A stretch of DNA of 64,000 nucleotides, taken from RPQJ01 sp052035645 (lineage in GTDB: Bacteria > Pseudomonadota > Gammaproteobacteria > Steroidobacterales > Steroidobacteraceae). Below the pieces are notes generated by a model, which was not told the origin of the DNA, ran no database searches, and saw only the letters and a program-made list of their open reading frames with translations. Position 1 is the first letter of the stretch. Each line of letters starts with the position of its first letter. The stretch lies in NCBI GenBank assembly GCA_052035645.1, contig JBPOHK010000016.1:1-64000 (forward strand), given 5' to 3'. Below, piece by piece: positions 9,228 through 17,091 of this stretch. The translations under genes were made by a program, and so were the position numbers.

Positions 9228-9291
9228 ACCCTCACCCATTCCCTCCCCCGCCGGGGGCGGGGCAGGGCCGGCGATGCCGGCGGGTGAGGGT
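9228..9291 (-). terminator. Large branched terminator hairpin after the porin gene
   Basis: ACCCTCACC (9228-9236) pairs with GGTGAGGGT (9283-9291). The loop holds two smaller stems (around 9246-9262 and 9268-9282). On the minus strand the structure is followed by CTTTTCTTT, typical of a rho-independent terminator for the porin. Confidence 0.75.
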
Positions 9292-9308
9292 TCCGCGCCG
9301 AGGCGGGA

Positions 9309-10715
9309 TCAGAACTTGTAGTTCAGGTCCAGCTGCAGCCGGTTGTAGTCGAGGCCGTCGCCCGTGCGGAAGGCGTCGCCGGAGACCGGCGCGACGTCCT
9401 TGTTGAGCGAGTTGATGAAGTACGTCGCCATGATGTTGAAGTTCTTCACCGGGGCATAGGCGGCCCGCAGCACGAAGCCGTCGCCGTCGGTGCGGCCGTC
9501 GGCGAAGTCCGAGTCGACGATCTGCCCGAACAGCGCGTCCTTGTCGATGGACTGGTACCACACGCCGGCCAGCCAGTCGCCCGGGTTGCTGGCTTTGCCG
9601 AGCGACGCACCCAGTGCGTACGCCGTGTCGTACTCGACGTCCGAAGCCATGTTCCGGGCATAGTCAGCCCAGAGCTGGAACGGCAGGTTGAACAGCGTCG
9701 TGTTCATCTCGGCCGAGAGTTCGGCCACGTTGTAATCGTAGGCCAGCAGGTTGGTCGTGCTGGTGCCGACGCGGTACGTCGTGTTGCCGTTCGCGTTGTT
9801 GCCGTACAGCGGCGACTTGTTCTCGCAGGCCACGCAATCGTAGTAGTGGGCCGCAATGCGGGTTTCGCCGCCGAACAGCGGGAACTTCATGCCGACCTGA
9901 GCACCCATGAGCCGGCTGTCGTAGTTGGTGCCGTCCGGGTCGGCAGTGTAGTTCTCGGTCAGCCAGGTGCCGTAGGCGCTGCCGAACAGCATGCCGCGGT
10001 CGAACTTGACGGCGATGCCCTCGGGATTGTAGTCGCCGTCGTAGAACATGCTCGTGCCCGGCCGCCAGTGCGCCCACGGCTGCTTGCCGAGGATGACGTC
10101 CACGCCGGCGACCGGCGTCCAGTCGACGAAGGCCATGTCGAGGCCGATGGACTTGCGGGTGCCGTTGCTGCCGAGCGTCTGGTTCGACGAGCGCGGATCG
10201 TCGCCGCCCGTCGCGATCAGCAGGGTGCCCTTGAGGTGGTCGCCGATCTTCGCGTCGAAGCCGAGTCGCGCGCGGATGCGCTGGCGGTCGCGATCCGCCG
10301 CGTCATCGACCGTGGCGGTCGCGCCGCTGCCGACGACGCGGTCCTGCTGGATGTTCTCGTGGCGATAGCGGAAATCGCCGCGCGCCTTGATCTTGGTCGC
10401 CCAGTCGGCGCCTTTCACCTTGGCGAGCTCGGCGCTGGCGACCGCGCTTTCCTCGCGCAGGTCGCGGGCCTGGGCCTTGAGGTAGTCGGTCTCGGCGTCG
10501 CGACGCTCGACCAGCGCCTTCAGCTCGGCGTTCTCGGTGGCGAGCTGGGCGTTGGTCGACTCGAGCCGGGCGAGGCGCTCGGCCAGCGCCTGCATCTGCG
10601 CCTGCACGGCTTCCAGGTCGGCCTTCGAGGCGGCGCCCTTGGTCTGGGCGGACGCGTCGACCGCGGCCAGGCCCAGGATGGCGGCCACGGCCGCCGCGAT
10701 TACGGTCTTTCTCAC
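9309..10715 (-). CDS. Putative phosphate-regulated outer-membrane porin (Porin_5-like)
   Basis: A 468-aa exported protein. It has a signal peptide (VRKTVIAAAVAAILGLAAV..ASAQ), a coiled coil at about residues 30-85 (LEAVQAQMQALAERLARLES) and a long beta-strand-rich region with alternating aromatic residues that ends in YKF, the terminal aromatic expected of an outer-membrane barrel. The layout resembles the putative porin family with an N-terminal periplasmic coiled coil. The GTG at 10715 is chosen because GAGGG sits 8 bp before it and the signal peptide begins there; an in-frame ATG at 10748 would fall almost at the transcript start predicted from the Pho box. A three-repeat Pho box and a position next to phoBR suggest uptake of phosphate or a phosphorylated solute, but specificity is unproven. 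Confidence 0.85.
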   Translation of the reverse strand: MRKTVIAAAVAAILGLAAVDASAQTKGAASKADLEAVQAQMQALAERLARLESTNAQLATENAELKALVERRDAETDYLKAQARDLREESAVASAELAKVKGADWATKIKARGDFRYRHENIQQDRVVGSGATATVDDAADRDRQRIRARLGFDAKIGDHLKGTLLIATGGDDPRSSNQTLGSNGTRKSIGLDMAFVDWTPVAGVDVILGKQPWAHWRPGTSMFYDGDYNPEGIAVKFDRGMLFGSAYGTWLTENYTADPDGTNYDSRLMGAQVGMKFPLFGGETRIAAHYYDCVACENKSPLYGNNANGNTTYRVGTSTTNLLAYDYNVAELSAEMNTTLFNLPFQLWADYARNMASDVEYDTAYALGASLGKASNPGDWLAGVWYQSIDKDALFGQIVDSDFADGRTDGDGFVLRAAYAPVKNFNIMATYFINSLNKDVAPVSGDAFRTGDGLDYNRLQLDLNYKF

Positions 10716-10770
10716 GATCGGTACCCTCGGGGTGTGTGCAACGGACATGCCGTGCTTTTTAGGCCCGTCA

Positions 10771-10800
10771 TGTGACAATGAGGTTTCATGCACGCGACAG
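10771..10800 (-). promoter_or_regulatory. Three-repeat Pho box upstream of the porin
   Basis: On the minus strand, TGTCGC, TGAAAC and TGTCAC occur at exact 11-bp intervals, the spacing bound by PhoB dimers. TAAAAA follows a short distance downstream and may serve as the -10 element. The middle repeat is weak, so this is a good but not perfect match. Confidence 0.7.
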
Positions 10801-10839
10801 TTGCGCGTCATGCGCCGGAGCGGGGGGCGCGCGGCCGGA

Positions 10840-12135
10840 TCAGTTGCGCGGCTCGATGCGCGACGGCGGGAAGTGGCAGGTGAAGGTGCTGCCCTGCCCT
10901 TCGCGGCTCGCGATCTCGAGCCGGCCGCCATGGCGCTGCAGCGCGTGCTTGACGATCGCGAGGCCGAGGCCCGAACCGCCGAGCTTGCGGGAACGACCGG
11001 CATCGACCCGATAGAACCGCTCCGTCAGCCGCGGCAGGTGCTCGGCGGGTATGCCGATGCCGCTGTCGCGGACGGCCACGTGGCCGCCGTCCGCATCGAC
11101 CCACCAGCGGATGTCGATCCGGCCGTCGGCGGGCGTGAACTTCACTGCATTCGACACCAGGTTGCCGAAGATCGAATGCAGTTCGCCGTCGGCGCCCAGC
11201 AACCGGGCGTCGCTGTCGAGCTTCAGTTCGATGACGGCCGGATGCACCGGGCGGGCGAGCGCCTCCTTGCGGATCACGGCCAGCAGGCCGCCGACGTCGA
11301 TGGGCACGCGTTCCGCCTCGCCGCCCGCGGCCTCCATTTTCGACAGCTCGAGCAGGTCGCCGACGATCCCGCGCATGCGGTCCGACTGGCGCCGCATCTC
11401 CGCGACCGGCTCCTGCCACTCCTGCGGCAGCCCCGCATCGTCGGCCAGCGTGTCGAGATAGCCGCTGATGACGGTCAGCGGCGAGCGCAGCTCGTGCGAG
11501 GCGTTCGCGACGAAGTCCTTGCGCATCGACTCGAGGCGCGCCTCGCTCGTCACGTCGCGCACGATCAGCAGCCCGAGACCCGAGTCGCCCGAGGCGACCA
11601 GGCTGAACAGGTACCAGCGGTCGCCGAACTGCGGGAAATGCACCCGCGGCGGCGCACCCTTGCCGCCCTGCTCCACGTACTCGATGAAGTCCGGATGGCG
11701 GACCAGGTTGTCCACCCGCAGGCCGAAGTCGATCTTGCGGCGCAGGTTCAGGTAGTCGGCCGCGGTGCGGTTGAACCAGAGGATCTCGCGGGCCGGGCCG
11801 AGCAGGATCGCACCGTCGGGCATCGCGCTGGTCATGCGGCGCAGCTCGCGCAGCAGGCGCAGCACCCGGCGCTTGTGGAAGACCTTGCGGCGGTACAGGC
11901 GCGTGGTGACCGCCATCACCTCGCCCCACAGCCCCGTCATGTCGGGCGGCCTCTGCCGGCTGCGGTGGCGCAGCCAGTGATCGAGCCGCAGCAGGTTGCG
12001 CACCTGCGCGGCGAGGACGAGGACGGCCGCAACGGCGATCCAGCGGCCGGGATGACCCGCCACCGCGCCGATCGCGCCAGCGAGCGCCAGCACGAGCACG
12101 ATGCCGATCAGGTAGCGCCAGCCCGGTTTGGACAA
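10840..12135 (-). CDS. phoR: Phosphate regulon sensor histidine kinase PhoR
   Basis: A 431-aa PhoR with two membrane helices near the N-terminus (about residues 8-26 and 31-45) and no real periplasmic domain, as usual. A PAS domain follows (about 100-195; FNRTAADYLNL). The HisKA H-box ASHELRSPL has the phospho-accepting H214. The HATPase domain has intact N, G1 (DSGIGIP) and G2 (GGSGLGLAI) boxes. It phosphorylates or dephosphorylates PhoB according to Pst/PhoU status. The start appears to be TTG at 12135, with GGAG about 12 bp upstream; no better start was found. It lies 20 bp downstream of phoB. Confidence 0.95.
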   Translation of the reverse strand: MSKPGWRYLIGIVLVLALAGAIGAVAGHPGRWIAVAAVLVLAAQVRNLLRLDHWLRHRSRQRPPDMTGLWGEVMAVTTRLYRRKVFHKRRVLRLLRELRRMTSAMPDGAILLGPAREILWFNRTAADYLNLRRKIDFGLRVDNLVRHPDFIEYVEQGGKGAPPRVHFPQFGDRWYLFSLVASGDSGLGLLIVRDVTSEARLESMRKDFVANASHELRSPLTVISGYLDTLADDAGLPQEWQEPVAEMRRQSDRMRGIVGDLLELSKMEAAGGEAERVPIDVGGLLAVIRKEALARPVHPAVIELKLDSDARLLGADGELHSIFGNLVSNAVKFTPADGRIDIRWWVDADGGHVAVRDSGIGIPAEHLPRLTERFYRVDAGRSRKLGGSGLGLAIVKHALQRHGGRLEIASREGQGSTFTCHFPPSRIEPRN

Positions 12136-12155
12136 GGTGTGGCGCGCTCCGCAGG

Positions 12156-12851
<696 letters not shown>

Positions 12852-12899
12852 CTCGGCCCCTGTGGCGCGGCCTGGTTGCAGCAGAATTACAGTCGTCAA

Positions 12900-13595
12900 T
12901 TATGACATTCCCGTGACAGGGCCACCGGCGGGCCTCGCCACGTCGTCGCGCACGTAGCGCGGCAACGCCTCCTCGGCCGACACGGCGCGACCGGCGGCGA
13001 GCCCCAGCGCGCCGAGGCGCGCGACCGCATCGGCGCGCGGATGGAAGCCCGGGTGGACCTGCAGCCCGGCCGCCCGGATCCGCTCGTCGAGCACGGGATA
13101 GCGGCCGAGGGCATTGCCCGCCACGTGCCGGATCGTCGAATCGATCCCGACCCTGTCCGGCGGGCCGACCGCCTCCGGGTGGATCTCGAGAGGCTCGGCC
13201 GCGCCCGGGCCACGCCGGTAGACCGCCCAGTAGACCTCCCCCATGCGCGCGTCGTTGCAGACGAGCACGTGTTCGTCGGCGGCCGCCGGCACCTGGAACG
13301 CCACGGCCGCGAGGCTGGAGACGGGCACGACGGGCCGCGCTGCGCCGAGCGCGAGCCCCTGCGCCACGCCCGCCGCCACGCGCACGCCCGTGAAGGCCCC
13401 CGGGCCGCGGCCGAACGCGATGGCGTCGAGTTCCTCGAGCCGCAGTCCGGCCTCCCGCAATGCCGCGTCCACCATCGGCAGGATCAGCTCGGCGTGGCTG
13501 CGCTGCGTCAGCACGGAGTGCAGGGACAGCCGGCCGTCCGCGAGCACCGCGGCCGAGCAGCATTCCGTCGCGGTGTCGAGGGCGAGCAGGCGCAT
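12900..13595 (-). CDS. tsaB: tRNA threonylcarbamoyladenosine biosynthesis protein TsaB
   Basis: A 231-aa ASKHA-fold protein. TsaB is the scaffold that dimerises with TsaD to install t6A37 on ANN-decoding tRNAs. Family marks are the N-terminal LLALDTATECCSAAV, the HAELILPMVDAAL helix and the FGRGPGAFTGVRVAAGVAQGLA nucleotide-fold region. The length matches the E. coli protein (231 aa). It lies 32 bp after the YoaA-type helicase gene, the same neighbour as in enterobacteria. The last codons and the stop contain the Pho box that drives phoB. Confidence 0.94.
   Translation of the reverse strand: MRLLALDTATECCSAAVLADGRLSLHSVLTQRSHAELILPMVDAALREAGLRLEELDAIAFGRGPGAFTGVRVAAGVAQGLALGAARPVVPVSSLAAVAFQVPAAADEHVLVCNDARMGEVYWAVYRRGPGAAEPLEIHPEAVGPPDRVGIDSTIRHVAGNALGRYPVLDERIRAAGLQVHPGFHPRADAVARLGALGLAAGRAVSAEEALPRYVRDDVARPAGGPVTGMS
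12902..12919 (-). promoter_or_regulatory. Pho box for phoB inside the 3' end of tsaB
   Basis: On the minus strand it reads CTGTCACGGGAATGTCAT, two 7-bp CTGTCAT-like repeats with the canonical 4-bp gap. It overlaps the tsaB stop codon (12900-12902) and its last codons. The phoB start is 51 bp downstream. Confidence 0.92.
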
Positions 13596-13627
13596 GACGT
13601 CAGCGTGACCGATCGGACGACGCGGCG

Positions 13628-15598
13628 CTAGCCCGGCGCCGACGGGGGCAGGGCCGCGTCCGCGCCGAGCCGCTCGCGCAGGAACGACCGCACGTCCTCG
13701 AGCGAGCGCGTGCGCCGCATGGGCGGCAGCGAGGCGAGAAAGGTGCGTCCGTAGCCCTTGGTCACGAGCCGCGTGTCGCAGATCGCGACCACGCCGGAGT
13801 CCGTCTCGTCGCGGATCAGGCGGCCGACGCCCTGTTTCAGCGAGATGACCGCCTGCGGGACCTGCTCGTCGAAGAACGGATTGCCGCCCTGCTCGCGGAT
13901 CGCGGCGAGGCGGGCCTTGAGCAGCGGATCGTCGGGCGCGGCGAACGGCAGCTTGTCGATGACGACCACCGACAGCGCCGCGCCCTTGACGTCGACACCC
14001 TCCCAGAAGCTGCCGGTCCCGAGCAGCACGGCATTGCCGGCCTCGCGAAAGGTGCGCAGCAGCTGGTCGCGCGAGGCGCTGCCCTGCACCAGCACCGGCA
14101 CCGGCGGCGAGGCGCCCCACACGCGCTGCAGTTCTTCCGCGCCCTCGCGCAGCGCGCGGTGGCTGGTGAACAGCAGGAAGGCCCGCCCGCCGCTGGTCTC
14201 GAGCACCGGCAGCGCGGCGCGGATCACGTCGCGGGTGTGCCCGGGCGCCCCGGGATCGCCGAGGCCCTTCGGCAGGTACAGCAGCGCCTGGTGCGCGAAG
14301 TCGAACGGACTCTCGAAACGGACGGCGCGCGCGCGGCCGAGGCCGCTGCGCCGCTTGAAGTGCGTGAAGTCTTCGCCGACCGCGAGGGTCGCCGAGGTCA
14401 GGATCCAGGCGACGGGCTGCGTCTGCAGCAGCGCCGCCAGCGGCGTGGCCACGTCCACCGGCGCGAAGTGGCAGCTGACGTTGCGCGGCCCGGTCTCGGC
14501 CCAGCGAACCCCGCCGGGGGCCTCCGCGCCGGTCAGCGCCTGCAGCCGCTGTCCCGCCTCCTCCAGCCGCTCGCGCAGCCGCGCGAAAGCGGCCTGGTTG
14601 TCCGCCGCCGCGAGCGGTGCCAGCACCTCCGCCAGCTCGCCCGCACGCCCCGCCAGCCCATGGAGCGCCTCGAGCAGGCGCTCCGGCCACGCGGCGTGCT
14701 CGATGCGCGCCTCCGTGCCCGCGGTCGCACCGAGCACGGCTGCCACCTGCTGGTCGAGCGCGCCGATCGCCGCGTCGATGCGCCCGCCCATCTGTTGCGC
14801 GAGCAGCAGTTCGCCGGTGAGGTCCTTCACCAGCGTGGCGATCTGGCGCGTGCTGACGCTGTAGCCGAGGAACTGCGCGGCGACGTCGGGCAGCTGGTGC
14901 GCCTCGTCGATGACGACGGCATCGACGCCTGGCAGCAGGTCGCCGAACCCTTCCTCCTTGAGCACGAGGTCGGCCATCAGCAGGTAGTGGTTCACGACCA
15001 CGATGTCGGCGGCCTGCGCCTCGCGGCGCGCGGCGAGCACCCAGCACTGCTCGAACTTCTCGCACTTCACGCCGAGGCAGTTCTCGCGGGTCGAGGTCAC
15101 CCAGGGCCACACGGCGTCCTGTTCACCGAGGCCCGGCAGCTCGGCGATGTCGCCGCGCCGCGTGACGTGCGACCACGCCCGCACCCGCGGCAGCGCGGTC
15201 GCGACGTCGCGCTTCAGGCCGCGCGCGTAGGCCTGCTGCTCCGCCAGCTCGAGCCGGTGCGGACAGAGGTAGTTCGCGCGTCCCTTGAGCAGCGCCACGC
15301 GCACGGGCCGCCCGAGCGCGCCGCAGATCGCGGGCAGGTCGCGGTGGAAGAGCTGGTCCTGCAGGGCGCGCGTCCCGGTCGAGACGATGACCCGCTTGCC
15401 CGACAGCAGCGCGGGCCCGAGGTAGGCGAAGGTCTTGCCGGTACCGGTGCCGGCCTCGACCACGAGTTGCTCACGGCCCGCGAGCGCCGCCGCGACGTGC
15501 TCGGCCATGGCGACCTGCTGGGCGCGCACCGTGAACCCGGGCAGCGCCTCGACCAGCGGTCCGTCGGGACCGAAGACTTCCGCGAGGGTGGACGCCAC
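13628..15598 (-). CDS. yoaA: DinG-family ATP-dependent DNA helicase (YoaA-type)
   Basis: A 656-aa XPD-like superfamily 2 helicase. The Walker A is AGTGTGKT (49-56). Four cysteines (C112, C174, C179, C185) are placed like the Fe-S cluster ligands of DinG/XPD. The Walker B box DEAH (231-234) and C-terminal motif VI (GVGRLIRDETDSG) are intact. It probably unwinds forked or damaged DNA with 5'-3' polarity; in E. coli YoaA acts with HolC in damage repair. The GTG start at 15598 lies 3 bp after the stop of the upstream exported-protein gene, and tsaB follows. The length and tsaB neighbour favour YoaA over DinG. Confidence 0.9.
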   Translation of the reverse strand: MASTLAEVFGPDGPLVEALPGFTVRAQQVAMAEHVAAALAGREQLVVEAGTGTGKTFAYLGPALLSGKRVIVSTGTRALQDQLFHRDLPAICGALGRPVRVALLKGRANYLCPHRLELAEQQAYARGLKRDVATALPRVRAWSHVTRRGDIAELPGLGEQDAVWPWVTSTRENCLGVKCEKFEQCWVLAARREAQAADIVVVNHYLLMADLVLKEEGFGDLLPGVDAVVIDEAHQLPDVAAQFLGYSVSTRQIATLVKDLTGELLLAQQMGGRIDAAIGALDQQVAAVLGATAGTEARIEHAAWPERLLEALHGLAGRAGELAEVLAPLAAADNQAAFARLRERLEEAGQRLQALTGAEAPGGVRWAETGPRNVSCHFAPVDVATPLAALLQTQPVAWILTSATLAVGEDFTHFKRRSGLGRARAVRFESPFDFAHQALLYLPKGLGDPGAPGHTRDVIRAALPVLETSGGRAFLLFTSHRALREGAEELQRVWGASPPVPVLVQGSASRDQLLRTFREAGNAVLLGTGSFWEGVDVKGAALSVVVIDKLPFAAPDDPLLKARLAAIREQGGNPFFDEQVPQAVISLKQGVGRLIRDETDSGVVAICDTRLVTKGYGRTFLASLPPMRRTRSLEDVRSFLRERLGADAALPPSAPG

Positions 15599-15601
15599 GG
15601 C

Positions 15602-16156
15602 TCAGGTGAACACGGCGCGAAAGCGCAGCAGCGCGGTCGCGCCGGGCGCCAGCGGGCGGGACAGCAGCCAGCGCACGTGGGTGTACTCGACGAGCGGCTC
15701 CTCGCGTCCCGCTTTGGCGCCGGACCGGGTGGCCGGCGGGCGGTCCGGGGCAAAGCTCGTGCCGCCGTCGGCGGAGAACTGCACCACGCAGTCCGGTCCG
15801 ACGGCCGAGCCGCGCCGGTAGACGACGCCGAAGGGCAGCCGCTTGGTCACGACCACGTCCTGGACGGGCCGCCGCCCGGGGTTGCGCACCCGGATCGTGT
15901 AATAGACCTCCTCGCCGGCGCGCAGCCGGGTGGCTGGCACCCACCGGCGCTGGGCGCGCCCGTCCGGGCCGGGGTGTTCCTCCAGGATCTCGGCGACGAC
16001 CGTGACCGCGAGTGGCCCGCTGCCGGTGGCCACGGGCGCACCGACCTGGGCCTCGCTGGTGTTGGCCTGGGGCAGCGCCGGGGCAGCCGCCAGCCAGGCC
16101 AGCAGGCCTGCCGCCAGGCAGGCGAACGGGGAACGGCGGCGGGCAGCGGGTCGCAT
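15602..16156 (-). CDS. Exported DUF11-like repeat protein
   Basis: A 184-aa protein with an N-terminal signal peptide (MRPAARRRSPFACLAAGLLAW, ending near ALPQA) and one beta-sandwich of the DUF11/conserved-repeat type: RLRAGEEVYYTIRVRNPGRRPVQDVVVTKRLP, then FSADGGTSFAP and PGATALLRFRAVF. Such domains are found in surface or periplasmic proteins and have no known enzymatic role. The start at 16156 is chosen for the signal peptide; a longer frame reaches 16297 but overlaps the phasin promoter. The stop is 3 bp before the helicase start, so they may be co-transcribed, without an obvious functional link. Confidence 0.75.
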   Translation of the reverse strand: MRPAARRRSPFACLAAGLLAWLAAAPALPQANTSEAQVGAPVATGSGPLAVTVVAEILEEHPGPDGRAQRRWVPATRLRAGEEVYYTIRVRNPGRRPVQDVVVTKRLPFGVVYRRGSAVGPDCVVQFSADGGTSFAPDRPPATRSGAKAGREEPLVEYTHVRWLLSRPLAPGATALLRFRAVFT

Positions 16157-16246
16157 GGGGGTCGGACTTTGCGGGACCGTTTCCGTCGGGGCAAGCGTCA
16201 AACGGCGCGGGAGCGGCCAGATCGGGGCCTCGGCACTTTCCGCGTG

Positions 16247-16302
16247 TTGACACCCGGGTGGGTCATGCACTATTGTGCACTGCAGCAAATGCTGCAACGC
16301 AG
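16247..16302 (+). promoter_or_regulatory. Phasin promoter with TGC-rich operator-like site
   Basis: A consensus -35 TTGACA (16247-16252) is followed after 18 bp by TATTGT (16271-16276). The -10 sits inside the dyad TGCAC-TATT-GTGCA (16266-16279). Just downstream, CTGC-AAC-GCAG (16292-16302) matches the CTGC-N3/4-GCAG pattern reported for PhaR repressors of phasin genes. Repressor control is inferred. Confidence 0.65.
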
Positions 16303-16335
16303 CAGCGCGCCCCTACACGCAAGCAGGAGCCAGCC

Positions 16336-16869
16336 ATGATCAGCCAGATGCAGGACATCGTGACCGAGAAGACGCACGCCCTCGCTGAGCAAGTCCAGAA
16401 GATGCGCAAGGAATCGGTCGAGACCGTGCGCGAAGCCGTCACGGGATCCGCCGAAGGTCTCAAGGCGATGAAGAGCCCGGTCCGCCTGTTCGCCCGCTCG
16501 GGCATCAAGGTGACGGCCGTGTCGCAGACCGCCGTCCAGAACCTGATCGAACTGCAGTCCGACATGATCACCTCCGCCCTCACGGACGTGGCGCTGCGCC
16601 TCGAGCGCGCGACGCGCGCCGACGGCGTGGTGGACCTCGTGCGCGACCAGTTCGAGATGATCCCCGCCACGCGTGCGCGCCTGGTCGAGGACGCGAACCG
16701 CGCCGTCGCGATCTTCAAGGACGCCGGCCGCGAGTTCCGCGCCGTCGCCACCCACACGATCGACAAGGTGCGCGAGCGCGCCGAGCAGGAAGTCCCCGAA
16801 ATCAAGGTCGCGCGCCGAAAGGTCAAGCGCGCCGTCCGCAAGACGACTCGCGCCCGCAAGGCGGCCTGA
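16336..16869 (+). CDS. phaP: Phasin family protein (PHA granule-associated)
   Basis: A 177-aa, almost wholly alpha-helical amphipathic protein with the phasin pattern, including the central QTAVQNLIELQSDMITSAL helix. The C-terminus is very basic (VARRKVKRAVRKTTRARKAA), which could also bind nucleic acid, as seen in some dual-role granule proteins. Phasins coat polyhydroxyalkanoate granules and control their size. AGGAG precedes the ATG. A strong promoter and a rho-independent terminator flank the gene, so it is monocistronic. No PHA synthase gene lies in the window, so the assignment rests on sequence character. Confidence 0.8.
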   Translation: MISQMQDIVTEKTHALAEQVQKMRKESVETVREAVTGSAEGLKAMKSPVRLFARSGIKVTAVSQTAVQNLIELQSDMITSALTDVALRLERATRADGVVDLVRDQFEMIPATRARLVEDANRAVAIFKDAGREFRAVATHTIDKVRERAEQEVPEIKVARRKVKRAVRKTTRARKAA

Positions 16870-16922
16870 GCGTCCGAGGCACTCGTACAAGAATTCCAGC
16901 CTCTACCGGTCTCCCCCTGATT

Positions 16923-16951
16923 GCGCCCTCCTCGGAGGGCGCTTTTTTTTT
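16923..16951 (+). terminator. Rho-independent terminator after the phasin gene
   Basis: GCGCCCTCC and GGAGGGCGC form a 9-bp inverted repeat (16923-16942, tight loop), followed by nine T residues (16943-16951). Confidence 0.92.
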
Positions 16952-16968
16952 GTTCCGATTCAATGCCT

Positions 16969-17020
16969 AATGCGACTTTTGTCGCATTGCAGCGCGAGCC
17001 GCGGACCACGCCGCTATAAT
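16969..17020 (+). promoter_or_regulatory. Palindromic operator candidate and -10 box upstream of pckG
   Basis: AATGCGAC-TTTT-GTCGCATT (16969-16988) is a perfect 8-bp-arm palindrome. A perfect TATAAT lies at 17015-17020, 72 bp before the pckG start. No good -35 is visible at the right spacing, which suggests activation by a factor bound at or near the palindrome. Confidence 0.6.
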
Positions 17021-17091
17021 CGGGCGGAGCGGGGCCCGCTTGACGACCCCGGCCCGGCCCAGCGCCGGGGACAACGCAAGGAACCAGGCTG

